From contig MNCI01003419.1 in the NCBI GenBank assembly GCA_015680685.1, positions 228,572 through 251,844 on the forward strand: 23,273 nucleotides of DNA. The letters are read 5' to 3'. The first letter of the stretch is position 1. Each line of letters opens with the position of its first letter. Below the pieces are notes generated by a model that was given only the letters and a program-made list of their open reading frames with translations, was not told the origin of the DNA and made no database searches. The position numbers and the translations under genes are program-made. This document shows, piece after piece, positions 9,011-19,752 of the stretch. The DNA comes from Gnetum montanum. Lineage: Eukaryota; Streptophyta; Gnetopsida; Gnetales; Gnetaceae.

Positions 9011-9119
9011 TATGTAGAACATAGGAAATCATTCATATCATTGGGACGCTAGAACAAACCCTTAGGGTTAATCAAGAAAAGATAAGATAATGGTAAATCG
9101 CACACCGAACAAAACAAAG

Positions 9120-11049
9120 ATGTCTTCTTCTTCACATAAGAGCACTTCACTACCTAGGACCAACACAAGAGACAGTCGGCGGCAGAACACACATAACCAA
9201 GACCCACCAGTTCCTCAACAATTTTGTGTGGTATATACTCATCACGATGAGTATGTACCCAAATTTACCTTTATTCTCCATCAAGATGAACAATTCTGTT
9301 GGAGAGACTTGAAGGGTAACATAGTGTTGCCTCCAGACCGATCAATCCCCAACATGCTCCTTCGTGCTCTTTCACAAATAGGCATGTCATTTTTGTATGC
9401 AGAATATGTTGCATGCGATCATGACACAAGGGACTACCATCCCATAGAAGCGCAACATCAAAGGGACTTGCAACAGGAGAGATATCATACATCCTCGAAG
9501 GTTAAATGACCCCATAATGCTCCGCATGTCTTGAGAAAAATTGAGGGTGGTGAACCTGCTTCAGCAGGATCCCCACCAAATGATGTTCCCCCTCCTAATG
9601 ATGGTTAGGAGGTGGTGTATTAGAACCTCCACTCCATAGTTCACAACCCTAGTTCTGATCCCCATGAACACAAAGTGTTCAACGAGGGAACACAAACACA
9701 CAATAAGGGTGGACATTTTGATCGTGATCATGATCCTGGCCGGGACCATAGAAAAGAAGGTAGAAAACACCATCATGGAAATGGTTCTCCTTCTTCTTCA
9801 TCTTCGTCATCACATTCACCCTCTCCTTCAGTATCTAGCCACAGTCATAAGGAACCCAACCATGAGGATAAAGGTAAACAGAGTGAAAAACATTGACGAA
9901 ACAGTAGAGAACGAGGATGAGGGCACTCTAAGGAATTAAGGCATGGAAGAAGGGAGAGTAGGGAACTACATAGACATCATAGACGCTATGAATGAGATGA
10001 CCACGAAGAACCCCTACTCACAACTAGAAGCATGCTAGACATAACGGAGGCTATAAGAGTTCCGACAAGGCACCAAAAAGATAGTAGGATCAAGAGGTTA
10101 GACATGAATAACATCCCACAATTTGAGGGGGGATATAACACTGATCCTCAAAATCACCTACAAGAATTCCACGATGCGTGTGCCTTGCAGAACATAGAAA
10201 ACGAATGGCAAAAACCGAAGTTGTTCCCAAGGACACTAGTGAAAGAAGCAAAAAGCTGGTACTGATCCTTAGAATCAGAATCCATTCGGAGGTGGAGTAC
10301 AATGGTAGAACTATTTAATGACAAGTACCAAACGTACTCCTGAGTGTCTAACCTATGAAAGAAAATCCAAGGATGAAAGTAGGAAAATCATGAATCCTTA
10401 GATGCTGCCATGGGTTCATTATTATGCACTTTTACATCATTGCCTAGGCCATGGCTATTCGCAGTGGGATCAACTACATCATCTCGTAGATGGACTTAGG
10501 CATGAAATAAGGAGAACCTTTGGAACATATGCCCAAGGGAGATTATTAGAGCTTAGGTCTCATCAGGTTCATAGATTGCTAGAGCAAGTAGCCAAGGAAG
10601 AAGGGGAGCTATGTAAGAGAGAAAGTGTGGAAGAGTACAACCGAGATCCTTCCCTCTGAAAAAGGGGAGTGAGATTCTGTGAGGAGGAGGAAGAGTCACC
10701 ACTCGAACAGATGGTGAATAAGAAAACCTTGCCGCTCCAAAAATTAACAACAAAGGTATCGACAAAGGTAGACCAAATGTGGGACTCCCTAGATAGTAGG
10801 TTTGAACCTATCCTTAAAATTGTAGAGGAGTTTAGAGAGCAAGGTAGTGAGCATGACAAAAAGAAAAAGCGAGAAGTGGACCATGCACATAACAAAGGTA
10901 AGGGTAAAATGGCCATCACCAAAGAGGTTGTGGATTTTGATACAGACAATGATGGTGGATGTGAGATATGCCAATACGACCATCCTAAGGGATGTTGTCG
11001 AGTAATCTCACATCTACAAGAGTTTGGGTTGTATGCACTCAACCCATGA
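9120..11049 (+). pseudogene. gag: gag of element 1, interrupted
   Basis: Capsid-like protein that packages element RNA. I choose ATG 9120 (MSSSS) as start because element 2 begins with the same residues; the in-frame ATG at 9090 is not shared. The first part is basic and Ser-rich, then has FTFILHQDEQ and NIVLPPDRS. After stops at 9507 and 9621 the same frame continues through a His/Ser/Pro-rich stretch, a stop at 9918, and a retrotransposon-gag domain (10032-10265: FEGGYNTDPQNHLQEFHDAC, LFPRTLVKEAKSWY). TGA at 10263 interrupts after SWY. A frame change near 10410 leads to 10402-10659 (LGHGYSQWDQL, QVHRLLEQVAKEEGEL), then 10669-11049 with a zinc-knuckle-like CEICQYDHPKGCC near its end. Three stops (9621, 9918, 10263) have counterparts in element 2; others are private and mostly transition-type. 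Confidence 0.85.
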
Positions 11050-12346
11050 CTTAACAAATGGCAAGCACCTCGATGGTTACCTTATCCCCAAGGTAACCCA
11101 AGGCAGTTCCACCAACCTTTAACATATTATCTAAGTGGAACTCCACCACAACCTATTGAGCAACACCAACAATGGCAATACCCACAGTCATGGGGGATGT
11201 CACCACCAAGGAAATAATACCCCTACCCGCAACCGGATCCATATGGCTACTACGTGTAGTAGCCAATCTCTCCACGTGACTCTGTTCGTCACGTGACACC
11301 ACAACGTCACTACCAAGCTCGGGAGTATTACAGGACTCCTTCTCCTAAGGGAGACAACCCATAGACATACCATCCTCCAAATCCATCCACAACTCTCATA
11401 CTGATAGCTCCATTACCACCCGCTCCAGCAATGCAAGGGGAACTTCCCACTCAACCATAAAAATGCAATGCTACGAGGGCTATGAATATTCAACCTGCTA
11501 CTGGTTCTGACAACCATATGAAGAGAAGACCTTTCTTTAGAACCAACAACCCAACCAAGCCCTCACAACCACAAGCAATTGAGCCTTTGAATGACTCTCC
11601 ATCAAATAAGGCTTTAGAGCTCCCTTCAAACCAAAAATCGAGCTCAACGCACACGGTTATGTTAACACATGTCGTTCTGACTGATTTAGGTGGGCCACCT
11701 TCCTAGGAAATTCTCTAATCCTGGAAGCCCCCTAATTTATGTCCAAGTCACTAGGAATGAACCATGTAAAGCTCTTCTGGACTCAGGTTCCAGAGTCAAC
11801 CTAATATCGTAAGAGATGTATAAAGCCTGGAACATGCCTACATTAAAGAAGAGTAATATTCACCTAGAGCTAGCTGACCAGTCCATCACTATCCCCATGG
11901 GGCTGGTGGAGGACATCGTTATCATTTTGTGTGGGTGGTCATACCCAGCTGATTTCCTAGTGATACAAGTAAACAATGATAAAGGGGACTTCCCAATACT
12001 AATTTGAAGGGCATGGCTAAGTACCATAAATGCGTTCCTAGGAATCCGTGATCTTTCCCTAGAAATATCTAAGGAAAACACTTTTGGAAAGATCGAGAAG
12101 AAGAAGGTTCCATGCATCACATACAGTGATATAGGGTGTGATTGCATACAGGAATGTTCAGCATTGCCTGCATGCAACCGGTGTGCACAAGAAATTAACA
12201 TTCAAAAGTGCTTGTATGTAGCAACCACACAACAAAAAGACACCCAGTGGTTGATAGCTGATCAAGAGAGCAACTCACCAACATGCATGGAACTAACTAA
12301 GGGAACAACTTGCGCTCACATCGAAAGCATAGATACACTAGAATAA
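11050..12346 (+). pseudogene. Pro/Gln-rich linker and aspartic protease of element 1
   Basis: The first ~650 bp encode a Pro/Gln/Tyr-rich linker (PYPQGN, TYYLSGTPPQ, QQWQYPQSWGM) with scattered stops. A retropepsin follows: LLDSGSRVNLIS with catalytic Asp at 11780-11782, then LADQSITIPMGLVEDI and GDFPILI, where the second half-motif should read I-I-x-G-R; the Gly codon is TGA at 12005. Another stop (TAA) replaces the CGA found in element 2 just after NLIS. The LVEDI...YPxDFLV arrangement is typical of Athila-type proteases, which cut Gag and Pol precursors. The frame stays open afterwards to 12346, encoding a Cys-rich tail (GCDCIQECSALPACNRCAQ) of unknown role. Confidence 0.83.
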
Positions 12347-14038
12347 GAGCATCACCAACTTCCAAACCTTAACCTAAAAACATCAATTGGGAGAAGTTGG
12401 GAACTCCTAAGAAATTCAAACAAGCACTTCGATAAGGGATTACTAGTCAATGTGCAATAGACCAAACCTTACCATGAATCAAGAACAATCAATGCAGATA
12501 ATACCTCGGAAAAGGGACGACCCCACTCATTATCTCAGATCTGCCCCTTCCAACTCAGTCATGGGGGAGATGGTCACCTCTGTTGATCATTTGAGGCCCT
12601 CAGTTCCTTTTTAAGTTTTTGTTTTATACATTTTTGTTTTACAACTTTCTTTAACTTTTCTTGTTTTTTTTTTTTTTTGCAACATTGTTTATACTTTTTT
12701 ATTTCTTTGTGTGTTTGGTTGTTTATTTTGTTAGGTTCATCACCTAATAAGTGCTCCTGATGGTGGTATGAACTGTATTCCATTAATTGCTAATGTTTGA
12801 TTTTTACCTTTGAGTTATAATGTTGATACTAAGGTATGGTTCTTTTGATATAATAGGAAATGAGTCCATGTCATTCATGCATCCATAAATTTCTATGGTC
12901 TCTCTTGGATTGGAACTATACAGTCCCCTTCTTAATAATAGAACTATCAACGAATCGGTGACTGGGCATTTCTGAAACTGAGGAAGGACTCAAGGATTGA
13001 AAAGGGTGTGACTTCAAGGGGATTTGATGCATTTCTGCTGGCCATTCTCTTGGGTTCTTGGATGTTTTCTTCTTGATTTTTCTTTATGATTCTGATGTTG
13101 CTCCATTATTAGGAAGTTGAGATAATAAAAATAATCAGTCTTTGCATGGTGAGGTTCTCACGCAAAAAAACAGAAAACAGTGAGAATTTAAAGCACACCC
13201 CTTAGACAAAATAACCCTATAGGCTACAAGCACTGGTTATGGAACTAAACAAATATGTTCCCTCTAACTAAGGCCCTCTCTCTGACTTTGTACTTTTCCT
13301 TTTCTCATTTCCTCGGAATGGTGGTGACTCTTTGGCGGAAGCATTCTTGCTACTTCAAGTGGTTGGATTAGCCAAGTGTATTAATGCGAAGTCACTGGAT
13401 GTGGATTGTTTAAGGCTAGATTTGGAATGAGATCTACTAAGCCACATTAACTATAACTACACAAGGGGTTGTACACCACCTTATTCTTGGGACTCCATTC
13501 CATTCTCTTCTCCTCATCATTCTTTCTCCATTTTTCCACCTCATTGCCGGTTGTATCAATAGTCTATATTTTGGTTGATGCATTATTTTCTTTTTGGTAA
13601 ATTCTGTAGTTAGGACTTTAACTCTTGCTTTTAAAGGACATTTCCAGAGTCTATGGATGCTTTGAACGTGGGATTTTTAGGGCACTAAGGGCATGAGCCT
13701 GGTTTGGGGAGGACCCACTGGCATTCCTATTTGGTGCATCAATTAACTTCTTTCCCTTAAACATTTTCGCAATTAACATTTATTTTGTTCATTTCCACCT
13801 TTGACAACCATTTTATCAACGTTGCCATTATTTCTTTTTCTTCATCTTTCTTATTCCTTATATTTTTCCATTCTATCACTACTAGAGGATCGCTCTTAGT
13901 CATGGGGGTCCTAGTCCAATTTTTTCAATTTTCTTCTAACCCCTACACCTTACACCTTTGGTAGTCACCAGTGTTATATCTCCAGAATCTGTATTAGCCA
14001 TATCACAACTTAGCCAATAGGTCGTACATCGAGGCAAG

Positions 14039-14098
14039 GTATCGATTGCATTGTGATTTATTTATCCTTGCTAATATGAGACTATGTTGTGTGTGCAG
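14039..14098 (+). other. 60-bp intron-like module
   Basis: AAG|GTATCG at the left, TTGCTAAT (14069-14076) as a possible branch site, and TGTGTGTGCAG|ATGG at the right look like a small plant intron. Element 2 has a segment of exactly the same length at 18148-18207 with the same boundaries and branch phrase. The sequence after the AG starts with ATG (MAIIQQW in both copies). The frame closes quickly in element 1. Confidence 0.4.
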
Positions 14099-14253
14099 AT
14101 GGCAATCATACAACAATGGACTGGTGCTAAAGGAAACACTTAGGATGGACTGGTGCTGGAACAGTCATGCAAGGAACAAGATTGATGGCGCAGTTATGGA
14201 TGGACAATGGAAAGTGCAATTTTGGCCTCGGTAGCAACACATCATCTTCTTTT

Positions 14254-14283
14254 TCTTCTCTCTCTCTCTCTCTCTTCTCTCTC
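14254..14283. repeat. CT microsatellite
   Basis: A (CT)n run inside the element-1-specific insert; not present in element 2. Confidence 0.9.
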
Positions 14284-14447
14284 AACTACCAAATAAGGCC
14301 TGATGTCAAATGTGTATAGTGTTCACTCTTGTGGCCATGAACACTAATATTGTCATGTATTGTAATGATGTTCTATTCACATTTCACCCGATTCACCATT
14401 AGTGTCATACAAGTCAATAAGCCCATACCTTTCCAATATTTTGTAAG

Positions 14448-14484
14448 AAACTCGAGGACGAGTTTTCATTCAGTCATGGGGGTA
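14448..14484 (+). promoter_or_regulatory. polypurine tract with upstream hairpin
   Basis: ATGGGGGTA (14476-14484) directly abuts the 3' LTR and would prime plus-strand DNA synthesis. Just upstream, AAACTCG-AGGA-CGAGTTT (14448-14465) is a perfect 7-bp hairpin. Element 2 keeps the PPT exactly and the hairpin partly. A similar GGACGA phrase ahead of the PPT is known from other plant Ty3/gypsy elements. Confidence 0.75.
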
Positions 14485-15271
14485 TGATGAGCCGTGATAT
14501 CGCATCTGCCCCGCGATATCGCGTCCCATCTTATTATCTATAAATAAGAGGTGGCTTCCCTTATTTTAGGCAGTTAGACTTAGACCCTTAGCCAAACTAT
14601 AGCAGTTTTACCATTCCAAAGTTAGAATAATTTCCATGTGCCCGCAGTAGGAGTCTTAAAGTGAACGGATATTTATTTGAGCAAATTGTACCTAAGCACA
14701 CATTTGTGTATGGCAATAAAGATGAACTTTACGATAAACCTTGTAGCATATGGACTAAGCTAAATAGTAATTAATTATTGTTGAATGTTTAAATGCTTTC
14801 TTAGTTAATTAATCTCTCTCTCAATCCTTGACTCTCCTAGTTAAGTACACTCAATACGACCACTTCGAGCATGTGTGTAGCACTTGATAACCTAGTAACA
14901 ATTAGCGTTTGGTAATCCCAGCAATGTTGCACTGGTTCAGGATGTGTGTGGCAAGTGGGAACGAATATTGGTGTTAGGAACAATTAGAACTTAGTTAGTA
15001 GAAAGTTAATATAATTTAGTCACTTATTTCTCTTCACCTTTCCCTATTAGCGTAAAGACATTAAAAAGATAAAAGCTATAAAAATCACATACCTCAAGCT
15101 TACTTAACCATACAACTGTGAAAATACAAGTAAGTTTGGGAAGACAGCGATTGATTAACCTTAAGTGTTCCATTAAGGCGCGTAAGCACTTAGTCCTTGG
15201 AGTTCAACTGGATCATGCGTGAAACACTCGTATTCGTATGGTTGAGTATAGGGGTACCTCACCACTCATCA
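14485..15271 (+). repeat. 3' LTR of element 1
   Basis: 787 bp, TGATGAG...CTCATCA, with GATATC palindromes at 14496 and 14515, TATAAATA at 14539-14546 and AATAAA at 14715-14720. It differs from the 5' LTR by scattered, mostly transition substitutions plus two rearranged spots, near 14505 and near 14945-14985. Confidence 0.93.
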
Positions 15272-15276
15272 ATTGT
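15272..15276. repeat. target site duplication ATTGT, right copy
   Basis: Identical to 8208-8212 and directly abuts the 3' LTR. Confidence 0.93.
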
Positions 15277-15439
15277 ATATCCATTTATGAATATACCCTA
15301 ATAGATGACATGATGATGAGAAGGAAGTGACTGCTATAAGAGAACATTCTAGATTTTAAGATTAAGTGAGATTGTTAGAGAGCTTAGACTACTAAGAAAG
15401 TGTTGTTAATAGCGAGGATAATTAGAGAGTTAATTATTT

Positions 15440-16170
15440 GGCTAGATAACACACTCATAAAAAATAGTAAGTTGAATAATGACATGATTAAGTTATTTTT
15501 TAATATTCTAGCCTAGACTATATTCCTTCTTATATTTTCTTTATAAAGTAAATAAGGCTTTCATACCACTTGTAACGCTTTGAGTAATGCATTGATTCTA
15601 TTTATGATTAGAAGAGCATTCTAAAATCAAATATTTATAAAAGGAAACTATGTTCACATGTTCATGTCCTATAGTAAAATTGTACATCTTATCACATGTG
15701 CCAAAAATCTTAAATTTTGTTTCTTGGGCATTAACTTTCAATCTTGATTATCAATAAAAGACATCAAGAGTATTAAGCATTTGTTGCAATCCTCCCATTG
15801 AATTTGAAATTAAGGTAACATTATCATCATAGAGTAAGAGTTTGATTGGACTGATTCTAATTATAATTTCAAATTGAGTTGGTATTTTATACATCTACTC
15901 TTCAAGTTTATTAATAAAAAGCCCAAATTAAGTAGATGAAAGAGGACATTCTTATTTAACACTAACAAAACTATTAAATAAAATTCTTTCTTAACCATTT
16001 GTAAACTAAATGTATACCTCTTTGTAAAGTTTTTAGATAGTACATAATAGTGTGCTAGGAACTTTTAAATTTTCTAAGCACCTCCATCAATTGCGTCAAA
16101 TGATAGAATCATGAGCCTTAAAAAAATGTACAAAGCATATAAAAGTTTTCTTGTATAGACCTTTCACTCT
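15440..16170 (-). pseudogene. LINE reverse transcriptase relic
   Basis: On the minus strand a non-LTR retrotransposon reverse transcriptase is recognisable in order: FICFVHFFKAHDS (from FVDF.KAFD, about 16110-16080), VPSTLLCTI, then ECPLSST.FGLFINKLEE (from G.PLSP.LF.L.I..LE), then LLYDDNVTLISNSMGGLQ (15810-15860), where the catalytic YADD box has lost its Ala. It continues with LKVNAQETKFKIFG (KTK block), YKYLILE, and TSGMKALFTL; the last visible piece near 15450 resembles the LF..L..P...YG..VW block. Almost all of it reads in one frame with frequent stops. It is inactive. The pattern fits plant RTE- or L1-like LINEs; I cannot choose. Endonuclease and 3' end are not visible. Confidence 0.78.
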
Positions 16171-16979
16171 ATTAATAAGATATTTTAAATTGTTGAAGAA
16201 AATAAAATATATTATAACAACCTTCATTACTTTACTTTATATTTTGCTTTCAAAACTTGAATCATTTCAATTGCCCAAATTTCATTTCAACATTTTGAAT
16301 TGGAAGGATTATTTACATTCTCTCACAAATTTCATCACTAGAAGCCTCCTTTCAAAATCCATATTTATTTTATGCTGATTCTAGGATCTTTTCACGTTTG
16401 TTGAATCCTACCTTGGCTGCATGATATTAATGAAACATATGTAGAATGACATCCTTTGAATAAGAGTATTATTAGATAATATTTGTATGAGATTAGTTAC
16501 ATAAAATTAACTAATATATGGATTATTGTGAAATGATACTATCTGATAGTTTATGATTTGTTGGGTTATCAAATAGTGGTCTTAAAGTTTTTTATATCGT
16601 ATTGCAACTTAGAAGTGATTCTACCTACCCTTTCATTTTTGCTAAGCTATATTTGATTTCTAAGTTGTTTTCGTAGATTTTGTGAATACTAGTAATGCAC
16701 TAGATGGTTTGATGCATTGGATTTATTCTAGAAGAGAATCTCAATTAGGTTAATTTAGTTTTTATATTTGTATCATAGTGGTCATGAATACGAAGCTTGA
16801 AACATCACTATGATATATTATTTTAGGGTATGAACATGTTTATGTTATACTAATGTATCCATGTGGTATTTATTCAATGTTGAATGAACTTTTCAAACTT
16901 GATAATCTAGTGTGATTGGAATTGGATTATTGAATATTTGATGCATATCTAACCTAGATTTATAATAGGAATTTTGATA
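16171..16979. other. AT-rich flank, nothing recognised
   Basis: Could include the upstream part of the LINE relic on the minus strand (a weak GF.K-like phrase near 16350), but I cannot support it. CTTAA at 16980-16984 next to element 2 would be its target duplication; the partner is outside the window. Confidence 0.45.
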
Positions 16980-17432
16980 CTTAATGATGAGTGGCAAGGT
17001 ACCCCTACACTCAACCATACAAAATGAGCATAGCATGCACGATCCGGTCGAACTCTGCAGACTAAGTGCCTACACGCCCCATGGAACACTTACAGTTAAT
17101 CATTCGTTGTCTTCCCAGACTTACTTGTAGTTGTCATGGTGTATGGTTAAGTAAGTTTGAGGTACATGATTTTTATGGTCTTTTATGTTTTATCTCCTAT
17201 GCTATTGAGGTGAAGGGTTGAGAAACTAATTACTAACTCTAACTAATGAACTAAGTCTAAATTACCTAGCATCAGCATCCATTCCCACTTACCGTACACA
17301 CCCTAAACCGATGCAACTGTGGCTACCAAACGCTAATCGTTTCTTGGATCACCACGCGTAATGCATGTGCTCGAAGTGGTCATACTAAGGCACTTAACTA
17401 GGAGGAAAGGGTTGAGAAAGCTAATCCAGCTT

Positions 17433-17605
17433 AAGTGCGATGAGCAGTCAATTCCTTGATTATCTGTACACATCCTTAAATGCTCGTAATCAAGTCGTAC
17501 TCCTTCTGCGTTTCTAGCCTAAGTGCGATGAGCATCCATTCCTTGATTATTCGTACACATCCTTAAATGCTCGTAATCAAGTCGTACTCATTCCACATTC
17601 TAGGA
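17433..17605. repeat. 88-bp tandem duplication inside the LTR
   Basis: 'aagtgcgatgagca' starts at 17433 and again at 17521, and nearly all following bases match. Each copy contains the inverted pair CTTGATTA/TAATCAAG separated by about 23 bases. Absent from element 1's LTRs. Confidence 0.9.
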
Positions 17606-17861
17606 GTTTAAGGGTGAGAGAGAAAGCAATAAATAACATTAAATAGAATCCTATTCCATGCACTGCAAGGTTTATCCAGGAAGTTCATCTTTATTGCCGT
17701 ACACAACTTGTGTTCAGGTACAATGTTGCTCGAATAAAGATCCGTTCACTTTAGGACTCCTACGACAGGCACATGGAAAATATTCTATCTCTATAGTGAT
17801 CATACTGCCAGAGTTTCCCTACTTCTAGCCTAGGATGAGGAAACAAGGGAGAGCCGCCTCT

Positions 17862-17949
17862 TATTTATAGACATGACGGCGCACCGTGATATCGCGTATG
17901 TGATATCGCAGGGGACGCACATACGTGATATCGTGGCCCATGCGATATC
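17862..17949 (-). promoter_or_regulatory. U3 promoter: four GATATC palindromes and TATA box
   Basis: GATATC at 17888-17893, 17902-17907, 17927-17932 and 17944-17949, all in GTGATATC/CGATATC contexts, upstream (minus sense) of TATAAATA at 17862-17869. Element 1 has two such palindromes in the same place. Confidence 0.7.
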
Positions 17950-17960
17950 ACATCTCATCA

Positions 17961-17969
17961 TACCCCCAT
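17961..17969 (-). promoter_or_regulatory. polypurine tract of element 2
   Basis: Minus-strand ATGGGGGTA directly abuts the LTR start and is identical to element 1. AACTC/GAGTT inverted arms lie just upstream in the minus sense (about 17978-17995). Confidence 0.8.
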
Positions 17970-18101
17970 AACTAAATAAAAACTCGTCCTTGAGTTCCTT
18001 ACAAAATATTGGAAAGGTATGAGATTATTGAGGTGAATGGAACTAATGGGATGACATGTGAATGGATCATCATTACAAGACTTGACAAAACTGGTGTTCA
18101 T

Positions 18102-18102
18102 N
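18102..18102. other. undetermined base
   Basis: The only N in the window. It sits where element 1 carries its extra ~190 bp, so the local assembly may deserve checking. Confidence 0.95.
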
Positions 18103-18147
18103 CCAAGTATTTACTCCAAATCCAATCCATTGTTGTATGATCGCCAT

Positions 18148-18207
18148 CTGCACACACAACACAATCATATATTAGCAAGGGTAAATGAATCATCATGTAA
18201 TTAATAC
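18148..18207 (-). other. 60-bp intron-like module, element 2 copy
   Basis: Minus-strand GTATTA...CTTGCTAAT...TGTGTGTGCAG followed by ATGGCGATC. Same length, boundaries and branch-like phrase as 14039-14098; internal bases differ at several positions. Confidence 0.4.
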
Positions 18208-19589
18208 CTTGCTTCGGTGCAGGTCTATTGGCTAGGTTGTGGTATGACTAATTGCGGATCTGGAGATGTATTAATGATGACTACCGAAGGTGTAGGGGTT
18301 AGGAAAAAAATTCAAAAAATCGGGGCTAGAAGAAAATCGAAAAAATCAGGCCCCATAACCCCATGACTAATCACGAACCTCTAGTAGTGTTAGAATGGAG
18401 AAAGAAAGAGGAACAAGAAAGATGAGGAAAAAGAGACAACTATAGCATCGATGAAATGGATGTCAAGATGGAAATGAACAAAAATAAAATTAAATGCAAA
18501 ATGTTAAGCAAAAGAAATTAACTGGTGCACCAAGTAGGAATGTCAGTGGGTCCTCCCCAAAGCAGGCTCATGCCCTTAATGCCTTGACAACCACATTCAA
18601 AGATTCTGTAGGCTCTGGGAATATCATTTGGAACAAGAGCTAAAGTCTTAACCGCAAGAGTTTACCAAAAAGAAAATAAGGTATCTACCAAAATATACAC
18701 TAATAATACAATCGGCAATGAGGTGAATAGTGGAGAGAAGGGTGGAGAGAAGAGAATGGAATGGAATCCCAAGAACAAGGTGGTGTATAGCCCCTTGTGT
18801 GTTGCATGATTAATGTGACTTGGCAAATCTCATTCCAACTCTGGCCTCAAACCAACCACATCCAGTGACTTTGCATCAATGCATTCGGCCAATCCATCCA
18901 CTTGAATAACAAGAATGCCTCCTCCAATAGCCACCACCATTCCAACAAAACAAGGGAGAGAATGGGAAGTGAGAAGGGCCTTAGTTAGAGGGAATGTTTT
19001 TGGTTCCATAACCAGTGCTTGTAGCCCAAGTTTATTTCGTCTAAGTGGTGTGCTTTGAATTCTCACTTTTCTTCTCTTTTCTTCTTGTTTTTTTTTGTGT
19101 TTAGTGTTTTTATGCATGAGAACCACACCATGCAAAGACTTCTTATTTTTATTGTCTCAGCTTCTGATAATTGGGTAACATCAGAATGGCAAGAAAACTC
19201 AAGAAGAAAACATCCAAGCACTCAAGAGAATGGCCAACACAAAAGCATCAAGTTCCCTTGAAGTCACACCCTTGTCAAACCTTGAGTCCTTCCTTAGTTT
19301 GAGAAATGCCCAGTCATCGATTCGTTAAAGTTCTTATTATGAAAGGAGACTGTACATTTCCAAGCCAAGAGGGACCATAGAAACTGGTGGATGGATGGAT
19401 GAAGTGAACTCATTGCCTACCATATCAAAAGAAACATACCTTAGTATCAACATCATGACTTAAAGGTAAAAACCAACATTAACAATCAATATGAAAATAG
19501 TTCATACCACCATGAAGAACACTTATTGGGTGACAAACTTATAGGGTGGATAACACACGCACATAAAAAATGAAAAAGTATGACGATGT

Positions 19590-19752
19590 TGTAAAACAAA
19601 AACAAGAAGAGTTAAAGAAATTTGTAAAAAAAAAACATGTAAAACAAAAACTTGTAAAACAAAAATGTGTTAAACAAAAACGTGTAAAAAAAATGTGCAA
19701 GACAAAAACATTGTAAAACAAAAAAGTGTAAAACAAAAATGTAAAAGAACTG
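19590..19752. repeat. short 'tgtaaaacaaaaa' repeats
   Basis: About six to eight irregular copies of TGTAAAACAAAAA. Element 1 has only a T-rich counterpart (12605-12680), so the motif has expanded here. Apparent Phe-rich frames across it are low-complexity artefacts. Confidence 0.8.

Larger units (their letters stand above)
12347..14447 (+). other. long non-coding 3' domain of element 1
   Basis: About 2.1 kb between the protease tail and the PPT, where an autonomous element would carry RT, RNase H and integrase. Decayed coding similarity to element 2 continues to about 12570 (TSIGRSW.LLRNSN, LSHGGDGHL). The rest is AT-rich with a T-rich run (12600-12700), many stops and no pol motif, yet it is clearly alignable with 17970-19766 on the minus strand. 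It includes a short shared frame ending at 13428-13430 (AKSLDV...LE, stop TGA) and a 60-bp intron-like module. Element 1 has about 190 bp (14121-14310) absent from element 2. Confidence 0.7.
8213..15271 (+). mobile_element. element 1: complete gag-protease LTR retrotransposon
   Basis: A 7,059-bp element bounded by LTRs of 762 and 787 bp with TGATGAG...CTCATCA ends and a 5-bp target duplication. Order inside is PBS, leader, gag, Pro/Gln-rich linker, aspartic protease, Cys-rich tail, about 2 kb of non-coding DNA, PPT. No reverse transcriptase, RNase H or integrase motif was found on either strand, so it cannot replicate alone. This layout is what has been called a non-autonomous GAG-only terminal-repeat element (TR-GAG), here with a protease. 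The LTRs differ at roughly 5% of positions by eye, so the insertion is old but younger than the flanking relics. Element 2 is a second copy in opposite orientation. Confidence 0.92.
16985..17960 (-). repeat. 3' LTR of element 2
   Basis: 976 bp between TGATGAG (reverse strand, 17960) and CTCATCA (16985). It aligns with element 1's LTRs but is ~190 bp longer, in part because of an 88-bp tandem duplication (17433-17605) and extra GATATC palindromes. AATAAA is at 17690-17695 (minus). Confidence 0.92.

Noticed and set aside
10569-11057. 162-codon minus-strand frame
   Set aside because: It is antisense to the gag C-terminal region; the plus strand has family motifs and a zinc-knuckle-like block.
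14046-14234. 62-codon frame in element 1
   Set aside because: It runs through the intron-like module and into an insert missing from element 2.
12557-14481. Repeated 'gtcatggggg' phrases (11188, 12558, 13899, 14473) as several PPTs
   Set aside because: Only the last abuts an LTR; the first lies in the linker coding region. Probably chance or old slippage.
16151-16378. 75-codon plus-strand frame
   Set aside because: Antisense to the N-terminal side of the LINE relic; AT-rich with no known motif.
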